DNA from: Nannochloropsis salina CCMP1776 | Lineage: Eukaryota > Sar > Eustigmatophyceae > Eustigmatales > Monodopsidaceae | Length of the DNA: 64,000 bases | Direction: 5' to 3' | NCBI GenBank assembly: GCA_004565275.1 | Contig: SDOX01000010.1 | Coordinates: 111,338-175,337 of the forward strand | Shown here: piece by piece, positions 29,430-38,300 of the stretch | Layout of the letters: each line of letters starts with the position of its first letter | Numbering within the stretch: the stretch's first letter is position 1 | Notes under the pieces: model-generated | Databases searched by the model: none | What the model was told of the DNA's origin: nothing | The model's input: the letters and a program-made list of their open reading frames with translations, nothing else | Program-made: the position numbers and the translations under genes

Positions 29430-31270
29430 TTAAACGTCGCCGTTGGACGGGGGCTTCGGGACCGGCTCGGGTTTCCGGACGCCCCGCACGTATCTCTCGA
29501 AGGAGAAGGCCTTGGGCTCGTGGTTGAACGTCCAGAGGGTCTTGTACATGTCTGAGTGCGTGTAGTGCTCCACCAGCTGCGTGATCAGGTACTCACCCTC
29601 CTGCAGGAGGGAGGGCGGGAGGGAGGGCGGGAGGGAGGGAGGGTCGGGCTCCCCGGATGAGGTGGGTGTGGGGGAGGAGGCCGACGAATAGGAAGGAGGG
29701 AGGGAGGGAAGGAAAGGATAGAAAGAGTGGACCGAACAGCTTCTACGCAGACAGGTACTTTCCTGACGGGGTAAACTGACTCGCCCTCCCTCCCTCCTCC
29801 TTCCTTCCCTCCCTCCCTCCTCCCTCCTCCTTCCTTCCCTCCTCCTCCCTCCTCCCTCCCGCCCTCGCCCCCACCTCTCGGGTCAAGTGATGACTGACGT
29901 CCCCCCTCAGGAGCCCGAGACCCTTGTCCACCAGGAATTCGTCGTAGAGAGTCAGGCACATCCAGGGCGTGGCGGCGCGGGGGTTCTTCCGGTAGTCCTC
30001 TGGGAGGGAGGGAGGGAGGGAGGGAGGGAGGGAGGGAGGGAGGGGGGGGAAGCAAGATCGTGAGGTCTCCGGCCATCTCCTTCCGTATTCGAAAGGGATC
30101 TTTTCTTCTCACGTATTCCCCCTCCCACATCATCATCCACTCCCCCCCTCCCTCCGTTCCTCTCTCCCACCTTCCTTCCCTCCCTCCTCTCCTTCCCTCC
30201 CTCCCCCTCATCCTCGCTCACCTAGGAAAGTGAAGAGGAAGCAGGTGTCTTGGAACTGCGAGATGAGCGTCATGTAACCCCCTTCCCGAAAAACTGGATA
30301 CAGGAAGACTCGGCTGGAAGGAGGGAGGGAGCGAGAGAGGGAGGGAGGCAGGGAGGGAGGAAGAGAGGGAGGTAGGTGGGTAGGTAGGTAGGAAGGGAGG
30401 GAGGTAGGTAGGTAGGGAGGGAGGGAGAAAGGGATGTAGGTAGGGAGGGAGGGAAGAGGTGAAGAAATAGAATATTAGGTTCACACTCAGAAAGCAGCGC
30501 CCCCGCTTGTGCTCCTTGCTCGACGCACCTGGCTTTCGCTCTGTCTTTCAAAATTTTGAACTGCTGGGAGGGAATGGAGGAGGCGAGGGCATCCCGGCGT
30601 TCTTTGTGATACTCCTGCCACATCGCCTGGATGGCAAGGGGAGCGAGGGGCAGGGCGGAAGGTAGGGGAGAAGGAGGGGAGGAAGGAAGGGAGGAGGAAG
30701 GGCGGAGGGGAGGGAGGGAGGGAGGGAGGAGGGGAGAGAGGGAGGGAGGGAGAGAAGAAGGGAGAATCTATAAGGTGTACATGACTGTAAAAGGATACAG
30801 GGCGACTGTCGGCACCTCGGCAATCACGGACAAAGCACTCCTGAACCGGCCACCCTGCAATGCCGCCATTACGTCGTGACGATGAGTGATGCTAGAGAAC
30901 CAAGACCACGTAGTTCAAAACATTTGTGATGGAATTCTTGCACGTTTGAAAGCTTCCTCAAAGACTATTGATACCTTACCTGTATTTCTGGGGGTTCGCA
31001 TCGCCGGACCAAAGGTACTTTCATGATATCCGTGAGCTTTCGAGGGGCAGGGTAGGTAAAAACAGAGCGTTGCTGGGACGAGAAGGGAGAGAAACGAGAT
31101 GAAGAGCAAGTTCTAGGCTGATGGGCGGAGCGCGAACAATTTGTAGGACGTGATAAAGTTTGTGTGTGTGCGGTTGATCTCAGTGGGAGGGCGGGGAGGT
31201 GAAGCTTGAGGGTGGAGGAGAGTAGGGCGACGGCACCTCTGCGTGACAGAATCGGCACGACGGGCGCCAT
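29430..31270 (-). CDS. Mitochondrial ATP synthase F1 assembly factor ATP11/ATPAF1
   Basis: ATP11 holds the F1 beta subunit during assembly of mitochondrial ATP synthase. Exon 1 (31270-30980) begins MAPVVPILSRRG, has an Arg/Ser-rich mitochondrial presequence, and ends RKLTDIMKVPLV...EIQ, the conserved start of the domain. Exon 2 (from 30626) continues in phase with AMWQEYHKERRDALASSIPS and KILKDRAKA. Exon 3 (about 30314-30223) reads RVFLYPVFREGGYMTLISQF, then DTCFLFTFL. Exon 4 (about 29999-29874) reads DYRKNPRAATPWMCLTLYDE and KGLGLLRGDV. The last exon (29600-29430) reads LITQLVEHYTHSDMYKTLWT and NHEPKAFSFERYVRG, then stops. Each junction keeps frame. The acceptors are preceded on the coding strand by long (CCCT)n tracts. 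Confidence 0.88.
30003..30042 (-). repeat. (CCCT)n pyrimidine tract at an ATP11 3' splice site
   Basis: On the coding (minus) strand this run of about ten CCCT units ends immediately before the exon 4 acceptor, so it forms the polypyrimidine tract. Comparable tracts precede the other acceptors near 30330-30430 and 30640-30760. Confidence 0.8.
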
Positions 31271-31840
31271 GCTCCTCCTGAAACAGACGTGATATGAGAG
31301 AGGACACGGCGTAAGTACGTATTTTAAAAGAAACCAAAGGCTCTCGAATTGCCACGCTTTTCCTTTTCAGCCGTACAGTTCCCCCCCCCCCCTCCGGCCT
31401 CGCTGCGGAAGTCGCTCTTAAAAAAATAACCCCCAACACCAAAACCAAGTTGCTTTTCCCCACTCCCCTACACTTCAAACTAAGAGGCAGCGGCATCTGC
31501 ACTACATATCGTGCTGTATGGAGGGGTTAGGATAATGTGCGTGCCGTTGTCGGCCCGTCGTTTTGTCGTAGTGTCATGTGTGATGGGATCATGCGGCGGT
31601 TTTGCGCAACTTGAGAAGTCAATGTTATTCATATAAACACCCTTGGGAGCTTCAGGCCTCGACAAAAGCCGTACTTGGATCGCATTCAGCGTCAAAATCA
31701 CGTTGACTGCATGCACATGCTCGTACTGTCAGGGCATTGCTTTTAACATTCCTTATCGACATGGTACTCGTAGCCCCTGTCATAAAATCTGCTTGTTCTT
31801 CCTGCTCATTCTTCCCTCCCCCCTCCCTCCTCCTCCAGCC
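31271..31840. other. Divergent intergenic region
   Basis: This lies between the ATP11 start (-) and an unidentified plus-strand gene, and probably holds both promoters. It contains a 12-C run near 31381. Confidence 0.45.
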
Positions 31841-32700
31841 ATGTTCGGAGCCCCTCTTTTCCAAAATCTGGCAGCCCTGGTGAGGGAGAAAGGTACCGAG
31901 CTGGCAGCGGAGGGGAAGGCCTTGGCAGATAAATTGTCTCTGGACAGGTTGCAAGAGGTAGAAGGGGGGCTCCAGGGAGGGGATAGAAGAAGAAGTTACT
32001 GGAGCGAAGCCGCCCAGGCGCAGGAGGTACGAGTGTCAATCGCGCCCTTCCTCTCCTCCCATTTCCTTTTCCCCTCCCTCCCTCCCTCCCTCCCTCCCTC
32101 CCTCCCTCCCTCCCTCCCTCCCTCCCTTCCTCCCCCCCCCTCCCCCCCTCCCTCCTCATATCATCATCCCATCCTCCCTTGCACCGCTTCGTCCTCCTTT
32201 ATTTCTCATGTTTTCCTCCTTCCTTCCCCCTCAGGACGCTTTGCCATCTCGAAGCGACGTGTATTCCGCCGCCGCCCTTACCCGCGCTAGGGACAGAAGC
32301 GCCCCCCCCCTCGACCCACTTCCTCCCACCCCTTCCCTTCCCGCCCTCCCTCCTTCCCGCCCGCCTCCCCTCCCACCCGCCTCGATCGCAGCCGAAGAGA
32401 GGGACCGTCGCCCTAAAAATGGCGCGAAACCGGGGAAGGAGGAGGAGGTGGAGGAGGTGGAAAGAGACCCTATTATGGCTGCCCTTCGGAGAGGGAGGGA
32501 GGGTAGGAAGGAGGGAGGGAGGGAGGGAGGGAGGGTGGGCGAAGAGGAGGAAGAGGAAGGAGTGGACGTGGAAGCGGCAGTGGCCGAGTCGTTGGCGCTT
32601 TTGAAGAAGAAAGACATGCCTGCCGCACCCTACAACAAAGCAGGAGGAAGGGGTTCAGGGCGGGAGGGAGGGCGGGAGGGCGGGAGGGAGGGCGGGGGGG
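31841..32700 (+). CDS. Unidentified coiled-coil-like protein, truncated by assembly gap
   Basis: I do not recognise the family. Exon 1 (31841-32026) starts MFGAPLFQNLAALVREKG and is helical with Ala/Glu/Lys spacing, ending AAQAQE at a GTACGA donor. Its intron is filled by a (CCCT)n tract of about 60 bases. Exon 2 (from 32235) begins DALPSRSDVYSAAALTRARD, continues through Pro/Arg-rich and GGRE repeats, and reaches VDVEAAVAESLALLKKKDMP and the gap at 32701. A coding-looking stretch after the gap (EDKEKLLSTAQGRRRN, 33058 on) may be its continuation on the same strand. The opening resembles the N-termini of golgin-like coiled-coil proteins, but that is not enough to name it. Confidence 0.55.
32080..32135 (+). 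repeat. (CCCT)n tract in intron 1
   Basis: About eleven perfect CCCT units followed by C-rich sequence, within the intron of the unidentified gene. The next acceptor lies about 100 bases downstream. Confidence 0.9.
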
Positions 32701-33057
32701 NNNNNNNNNNNNNNNNNNNNNNNNNNNNNNNNNNNNNNNNNNNNNNNNNNNNNNNNNNNNNNNNNNNNNNNNNNNNNNNNNNNNNNNNNNNNNNNNNNNN
32801 NNNNNNNNNNNNNNNNNNNNNNNNNNNNNNNNNNNNNNNNNNNNNNNNNNNNNNNNNNNNNNNNNNNNNNNNNNNNNNNNNNNNNNNNNNNNNNNNNNNN
32901 NNNNNNNNNNNNNNNNNNNNNNNNNNNNNNNNNNNNNNNNNNNNNNNNNNNNNNNNNNNNNNNNNNNNNNNNNNNNNNNNNNNNNNNNNNNNNNNNNNNN
33001 NNNNNNNNNNNNNNNNNNNNNNNNNNNNNNNNNNNNNNNNNNNNNNNNNNNNNNNNN
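32701..33057. other. Assembly gap (357 N)
   Basis: The left edge is a GGGA/GGGC tract. The plus-strand unidentified gene enters from the left and the minus-strand CSN5-like gene should enter from the right, so more sequence than 357 bases is probably missing. Confidence 0.99.
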
Positions 33058-33197
33058 GAGGACAAGGAGAAGCTTCTGTCAACGGCTCAAGGGAGACGCA
33101 GGAACACTTCCATTACAGGGTCTGGAAGGAGGTTGCCCACTCCCAACCCTTCCTTCCCTCCCTCCCTCCCTCCCTCCCTCCCTCCCTCCCTCCTCAC

Positions 33198-33903
33198 TCT
33201 TGACTCCAGGGCTTTGCGGCCATGACCTCCTCCAGCCGGTGCTCATTGAATGTGTACCAGGTGTCGCGAGCCTGCGATTTCACGCCTGGCCAAGGAGGAG
33301 GAGAGGGAGGGAAGGAGAAGGGGAGGGAGGGAAGGAAGGAAGGAAGGAGGCTGTTTTGTTATGTTCTTGATCTGACTTTGTCTGATATAGGTCACCAACG
33401 CTTGAAGAATAGGCGCACGGAGGGACGGACAAGAGCAGGCACATCACATTTACATGTGAATAAACACATATATATGTTTATATTTATATATCCACATCTC
33501 TCCAAGCAAGAACAGGCACACCATATATATATATTCACATCTCTCTATATATTTATCGTCTCATTTCCTTCCGAGAATCAGGCTGCTTGCTTCCAGTCCA
33601 TGTCGCACCGAGGAATCTGACCAAGGCCCCCCCATATCAGCTCTCTTCCACCCCTACAAATCCATCCAGACACAACGTAGCACCTTAATTTTCACTTCGT
33701 TCCCCTGCTTCACCCTTGTCTTAAAGGAATGCGTGCTTCATACATGGAACCTCCCCGCTCGTATTCCCCTGTCTTTTTGGCTTACCTGCTGCGGTGGATG
33801 CATTCCCCGCTTGCGCGTGCCCTGTTGAATGGTTACTGCCACCACTTGTGGTGGAGGTGGAAGAAGAAGACGTGGCTGCAGCAGCCCCCCCGGGAGTGAC
33901 CAT
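33198..33903 (-). CDS. 5' exons of a CSN5-like (COP9 signalosome / JAMM) gene, truncated by gap
   Basis: CSN5 is the JAMM metalloprotease subunit of the COP9 signalosome, which removes NEDD8 from cullins. Exon 1 (33903-33786) starts at an ATG, encodes a Ser/Thr/Ala-rich leader (MVTPGGAAAATSSSSTSTTS), and ends at a GTAAGC donor in phase 1. Exon 2 (33285-33198) follows a ccag acceptor in phase 1 and reads GVKSQARDTWYTFNEHRLEE, then VMAAKPWSQ. This resembles the segment before the JAMM domain of CSN5 (TWEL..., then IYKYD, then LAAKPW). A GTGAGG donor follows. The catalytic domain with its HxHxxxD motif is not visible and would lie in the gap to the left. The identification rests on about 25 residues. 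Confidence 0.5.
33430..33560. repeat. AT microsatellites with a duplicated core
   Basis: CATATATATGTTTATATTTATATAT and CATATATATATATTCACATCTCTC lie 50 bases apart. Each is preceded by GAxCAGGCACA and followed by CACATCTCTC, so a segment of about 60 bases has been duplicated. It is within the first intron of the CSN5-like gene. Confidence 0.7.
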
Positions 33904-34315
33904 GGTGCCGGTATTTCTTGTTATTGCGGGTGCCAAGTATCGCTGCCTCTCAGCTAGGTGCGGTGGGCTGAGTGATACAAGAGAAGATAAGCAAGAAGCA
34001 CGAGATGAGTAAGCCAAGCACCAGGCCTTACGCACGGAAAGTAGGATATGGATTGCAAGGAGCTCGAGATGGAAGGAGGGCGACAAAACGTCTCGGTAAA
34101 GTCATCCTGCTGAAATGGAAACGACCTCGCTGACTGTCCTCCAGCGACACCACAAAAAATGACAAAAACTTCTCGCTTGAACCCCCCAAACACTCCCACC
34201 CGGCCAGTGCAACTTCCCAGTGCGAGGCCCACACCTGTCCTGACACACGATTTTGCGCCATGCGACCTACACGTCCCTGTATCTCGGCGCGTACCCGTAC
34301 CTAAACACAGGAGCC
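33904..34315. other. Divergent intergenic region
   Basis: This lies between the CSN5-like start (-) and the pseudouridine synthase start (+). Both promoters should be here. No element was recognised. Confidence 0.45.
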
Positions 34316-36019
34316 ATGTATCTGAGACGGAGACCACCAAGTCTCGTCGCCCTCCTAATGTGCCTTTTGACCACGCAAACACTTGCCGGCTGTCTTGTAA
34401 ACGGAGATCAAGATGCATCCTCGCGCACAATTTCCCGTACCTTTCTGCGCACGTATTGCCCGTCGTTTGTTTCGTTTCACGGGGGAGCGAGAAAATGTTT
34501 TTTAGACCGTCCTGAGGCATCCTACAGGAGCCAAGGGGGACTCGGCGGAGATGCTTTAATTTGCCTTCAAGGAGAACGACGATGGCGTTATTTTTCACGC
34601 AGGGATAGCAACGACAGTGGGCAACATTTTCCAAAAGATAAGGCGCCTCGCGGTAGCAATTATCCTCCGCGCAGGGGGGGGCGGACCTCGGACAGTGCAA
34701 GCAATCACCGGAAAGGCAGCTCTGACGAGAATGGGAAGGACTCTCCCGGTTCCACCGACACACGGGGCCAAGGCCTCCGCAAGGCGCTTTCGACCTTGAC
34801 GGGATTGCGCGGTCGTCACCTCGCTTCTCCCACGTCCCGTGTGGCCCATCCGAAAAACCCTCAAAGTCCCTCCACTTCCCCCCCCCCAAAGGCCGCCAAA
34901 AAGACCCCCGTCTCCCACTCTCCCCAGGGCTCCACGACCCGCCTGAACAAAATACTGGCCCACGCAGGCGTCGCTTCCCGACGGGGGGCAGAAGCCTTGA
35001 TCGCGGCGGGGAAGGTGGAAGTGAACGGGGTCGTGGTCAGGGACCTTGCCTCCCAGGTCGATCCGGTCATGGATACGGTCGTGGTGGAGGGCCAAAAACT
35101 GTCGTTTGTCGCCCGGAAACCCTACGAGGTGGTCTGGATGAAGGCGCACAAGCCCAAGGGCACCCTCTCCTCGGTCCACGACGAAAAAGGCCGGAAATGT
35201 TTGGGGGATTTGGGGGAAGAAGTCGGGGCGAAACGGCTGTTGCCGGTGGGGAAATTGAACCGGGAGACGGCAGGCTTGATCCTCCTCACGAACGATCACG
35301 AAGGGATCCATTTGCTCTCGCATCCGTCCTCCGGATATGTGAAAGTCTTCAAGGCGGTGGTGGAGAAAGGGATGCCGTCTGCGCATGCCTTGCACCTGTT
35401 GGCCAAGGGCCTGGTCCTGGCGGAGGACGGGGAGGAGGGCGGGGGGGAGGGCGGGGGGGAGGGCGGGGCGGAAGGGAGGCGGAAGGGAGGCAAAGAGTAC
35501 GACCGACGGGGCCGGGCCCGGCCTTTGGGAAGGGAGGGAAGAGGGGAGAGGGTCCTGGAGCCGTTGGGGGTGGAAATTCGGGATTATTTTGCGGACAAAA
35601 AGGAGGCTGTGCTGGAGGTAACGGTGCGAACTACCAAGAGCGAGGAGCTTCGCCAGGCCCTCCGACAGGTTGGCCACCCCGTCAAGAGCCTGACGCGCAC
35701 GGAATATGGGCCCATTGTCCTCCGGGACGTGCGGGCGGGGGAGGTGAAGCGGCTGTCCATCGCCGAAAAGTCCAGGCTTGAAGCTTCCTTAACGGCCGTG
35801 CGAAAGCGGACGGCGAGGAGGAAGAGGAAAGCTTTGGGACCGGGGGAAGGGAGGGGGAAGGAGAAAGGGCAGGGGCGGAGGAAGGGTGGGCAAGGAGGGC
35901 GGGAGCGGGAGGAAGGGAGGGAGGGAGTGAATGCGGAGATAGAAGCCTTTTGGGACGCCGTGGAGGAGGAGGAGGACAAGGAGGAGGACGGGGTGTGGTG
36001 GGGGGAGGAAGAGGAGTAG
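34316..36019 (+). CDS. RsuA/RluB-family pseudouridine synthase with Asp-to-Asn at the catalytic position
   Basis: A single frame from ATG 34316 encodes 567 residues. The hydrophobic N-terminus (SLVALLMCLLTTQTLAGC) suggests import into an organelle, probably the plastid. After a basic low-complexity region comes an S4 RNA-binding domain (LNKILAHAGVASRRGAEALI, then AGKVEVNGVVV). The synthase domain follows: MKAHKPKGTLSSVHDEKGRK, LLPVGKLNRETAGLILLTND, YVKVFKAVVEKGMPS, QALRQVGHPVKSLTRTEYGP and the end motif GEVKRLSIAEK. Family members have G-R-L-D-x-x-T, where Asp is the catalytic nucleophile. Here it is G-K-L-N-R-E-T, with codon AAC at 35258-35260. The rest of the active-site motif is intact. 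GGGE/GGGA-type repeats interrupt the domain near residues 380-420. Bacterial relatives modify rRNA. Confidence 0.88.
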   Translation: MYLRRRPPSLVALLMCLLTTQTLAGCLVNGDQDASSRTISRTFLRTYCPSFVSFHGGARKCFLDRPEASYRSQGGLGGDALICLQGERRWRYFSRRDSNDSGQHFPKDKAPRGSNYPPRRGGRTSDSASNHRKGSSDENGKDSPGSTDTRGQGLRKALSTLTGLRGRHLASPTSRVAHPKNPQSPSTSPPPKAAKKTPVSHSPQGSTTRLNKILAHAGVASRRGAEALIAAGKVEVNGVVVRDLASQVDPVMDTVVVEGQKLSFVARKPYEVVWMKAHKPKGTLSSVHDEKGRKCLGDLGEEVGAKRLLPVGKLNRETAGLILLTNDHEGIHLLSHPSSGYVKVFKAVVEKGMPSAHALHLLAKGLVLAEDGEEGGGEGGGEGGAEGRRKGGKEYDRRGRARPLGREGRGERVLEPLGVEIRDYFADKKEAVLEVTVRTTKSEELRQALRQVGHPVKSLTRTEYGPIVLRDVRAGEVKRLSIAEKSRLEASLTAVRKRTARRKRKALGPGEGRGKEKGQGRRKGGQGGREREEGREGVNAEIEAFWDAVEEEEDKEEDGVWWGEEEE

Positions 36020-36418
36020 GGAAAGGAGAGGCAGATAGGGCATGTGTACATGACGCAACGTGAACGAAAGCATTTCTGTACCAAGATGTTAGGGTGGCCT
36101 GGAGGTGGTGCGTTCCATTGAGATGTTCCTTTCGCGCAATTTTTGCATGCCGGGAGTGGACGCTAGGACAGGGACGCCCTCCCCCTCCTCAGCCGCCCTC
36201 CCCCTCTTTCTCCCCCTCGCCGTGGCCCATTCCAGTCTCCTACTCCTCGTCGACTTCCTTAGTAGCGCTCTGCATCATGTGGCGTGGCGATGGGATCCCT
36301 CAGGGTCCGAGTCGCGCCATGTGCTCGGGCCAGCCCCCCCCAGTCTCCGCCACCTTGTTCGTCTTCCTTCCCCTCCGCGCCCGCCTGCCGGCCCGAGACA
36401 AAGACCACGGAGAAGCTG
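36020..36418. other. Convergent intergenic region
   Basis: This spacer holds the 3' flanks of the pseudouridine synthase (+) and the CEP41-like gene (-). No further feature was seen. Confidence 0.5.
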
Positions 36419-37588
36419 TTAGAATTTGCCCTGTGCGCGACGGGCGTTTTGGATGACCGAGTCAGCCAGGGAGGCGGAGGACGCGAGGGAAGCAGCTAGG
36501 CTCGGCGTGCCCATGCTCCCTCCCCCCGGCGGGGCATGACGGTGGGAAATCTTTGATGACGCCAGCCTTCTCGAAGCCTTCTCATCGCTTGTAAGCCGAC
36601 TGGGTGGCGGTCGGCTCTCCCCCGTCCCCTCGCCTCGGCCCATACACGACGAAGGCGCTATTGATTCCCTCCCATACTGGCTGGGACAAGAGGGAAGACT
36701 GCTCCCTGCGCGGCGCCCCTGTCTAGGCCCTCTCTGTCCAAGAGTCTTCCCCCATAAAGCCTTTTCCGAGGCGCGGAGCCGGCTCAGCGAGTGGGCGGAG
36801 AGGCGGTTTCCTCCCAAGGGCTCCATATCCTCCCTCCTCCCTTTCCCTTCCCCCACCCCTGCCTTACTTCCCTTCCCGCCACATCGCATCCCTAGACCAC
36901 CTTCCACGTACGCCGGCCAGGCCTGAGCGAACGCCTCGATCCCTCCGGACAGTACAAAGACGTTCTCCCATCCCCGTTCGACCAGCTGGGACGCCAGGGA
37001 CGCGGCCTGCCCCATCTTCTCATCGTCGTCGTAGAAAATGATCAGGGTCCCGACCCGGTTTCGGTAGCACCTGAGCTCGGGCGAATATTTCTCTTGGTGT
37101 AAATGGGCCAGTGGGAAAGGCCGGGCGTGGACGATGCGCCGTTTGGAATGATCCTGGTCTCCATCGCGAACGTCGAGGATTAAAAATGGCTTGTCGTACA
37201 CTGCCTCGTCTGCACTTTCGTGCGTCACTATCAGAGGACCCTCCTTTTTTTCGTCATCTGGTCCTTCATACCCAATATCTTCCGATTCTGCCTTCAAATT
37301 ATCAGAATATCCCGCTAACAATGCCTGTAATTGGCGCGGACTCACGCGATAAAACTTCTCCTGACGACGACTCACGTATTGCTGCAATGTCACAGTTTTC
37401 AATTTATTCACCGTCATCCCAGAATTTATTTTACTTTCCACGTGGTTATATTGTTTTTGAGTGCGTGATGGAATCGGCGGCAAAGGTGGAGGCTTACTGC
37501 TGATACTCGAGGCACAAGTAGAGAGAGTAGCACGCATGGTAATGTGGGCATGCTGCATGCCTCCTGTGTCCCTGAAAATGTTTAGCAT
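36419..37588 (-). CDS. CEP41-like rhodanese-domain protein
   Basis: One 389-codon frame resembles CEP41, a centrosomal and ciliary protein linked to tubulin glutamylation. After a Pro/Ser-rich start, QKQYNHVESKINSGMTVNKL and RRQEKFYRVSPRQLQALL match the CEP41 N-terminal block (RYQHIKSRLDTGxSMTKY, then KKDELFKRLKVTTFAQLV). The rhodanese domain follows with FLILDVRDGDQ, IVHARPFPLAHL, GTLIIFYDDDEKMGQAAS and GWENVFVLSGGIEAFAQAWP. As in CEP41, the loop where active rhodaneses have a catalytic Cys reads YDDDEK, so no sulfurtransferase activity is expected. The Ser/Arg-rich tail after about residue 240 is unassigned. The start may be one of several near Met codons. Confidence 0.82.
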   Translation of the reverse strand: MLNIFRDTGGMQHAHITMRATLSTCASSISSKPPPLPPIPSRTQKQYNHVESKINSGMTVNKLKTVTLQQYVSRRQEKFYRVSPRQLQALLAGYSDNLKAESEDIGYEGPDDEKKEGPLIVTHESADEAVYDKPFLILDVRDGDQDHSKRRIVHARPFPLAHLHQEKYSPELRCYRNRVGTLIIFYDDDEKMGQAASLASQLVERGWENVFVLSGGIEAFAQAWPAYVEGGLGMRCGGKGSKAGVGEGKGRREDMEPLGGNRLSAHSLSRLRASEKALWGKTLGQRGPRQGRRAGSSLPSCPSQYGRESIAPSSCMGRGEGTGESRPPPSRLTSDEKASRRLASSKISHRHAPPGGGSMGTPSLAASLASSASLADSVIQNARRAQGKF

Positions 37589-38300
37589 TATAAAGTTTTA
37601 GAGTAGTCATGATGATGGTGGAATGATTGGTCGTTGCCATCGAATAAGCCATTTTTTCTCGAGTCCAAAATGCTCCTGAGACTTGGATGAAGAAGCTTTT
37701 TGCTCTACTTTCGCGGAGGGCTGTGGCCCCTAATGAAAAGATCATGCAGGAAGAAAGAGTGTCTTGATTGAAAAGACACACACAAATATGGCGGTGCAAG
37801 AGCGATCTGGTCAGGGTCTCGCGCGTGGGTGGGAGCGAAAGGTACATTTTACAGGGGTCGCGGCCTCGGTAATATGGAAACCGGGCCTCGGGAGAAAAGA
37901 AAAAAATGCAATTAAAAAAAGCCCAAAAACAAGAAAAAAGTATCTTTCTTCTTTTAACGTTCGTGGCCCCCCCCCCCTCATCCTCCCCCTGGCAACTTAA
38001 CTGCAACTCCTGAGGTCACCACAGTCAGCGCCCAGCATGTGGCGTGGCGAGCCTCCACGCATCTTGTTTTTAGACGCATTGTGTCATGTGGGTTGTTGTT
38101 TCTTCTAGGGCATGCGTTCGGATCTGTAACTGAACAGATATAGACCTCGTTGAACTAGGAACGGCTCAGATCTTTCCGCCTCCCCCCTCGACCACAAAAT
38201 GATCGGCGCAGCGCCCACGCTTATCCAGATCCTTCTCCTGTTGTTCATCCTGACATTCACCACCTTCCATTCCATGCCTATGACCACAGTTCCGAAGACG
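37589..38300. other. Divergent intergenic region
   Basis: This holds the probable promoters of the CEP41-like gene (-) and plastid PGK (+). A C10 run lies near 37970. The frame upstream of the PGK start (38199-38300) is open and hydrophobic, so translation might begin earlier than 38301. Confidence 0.45.
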
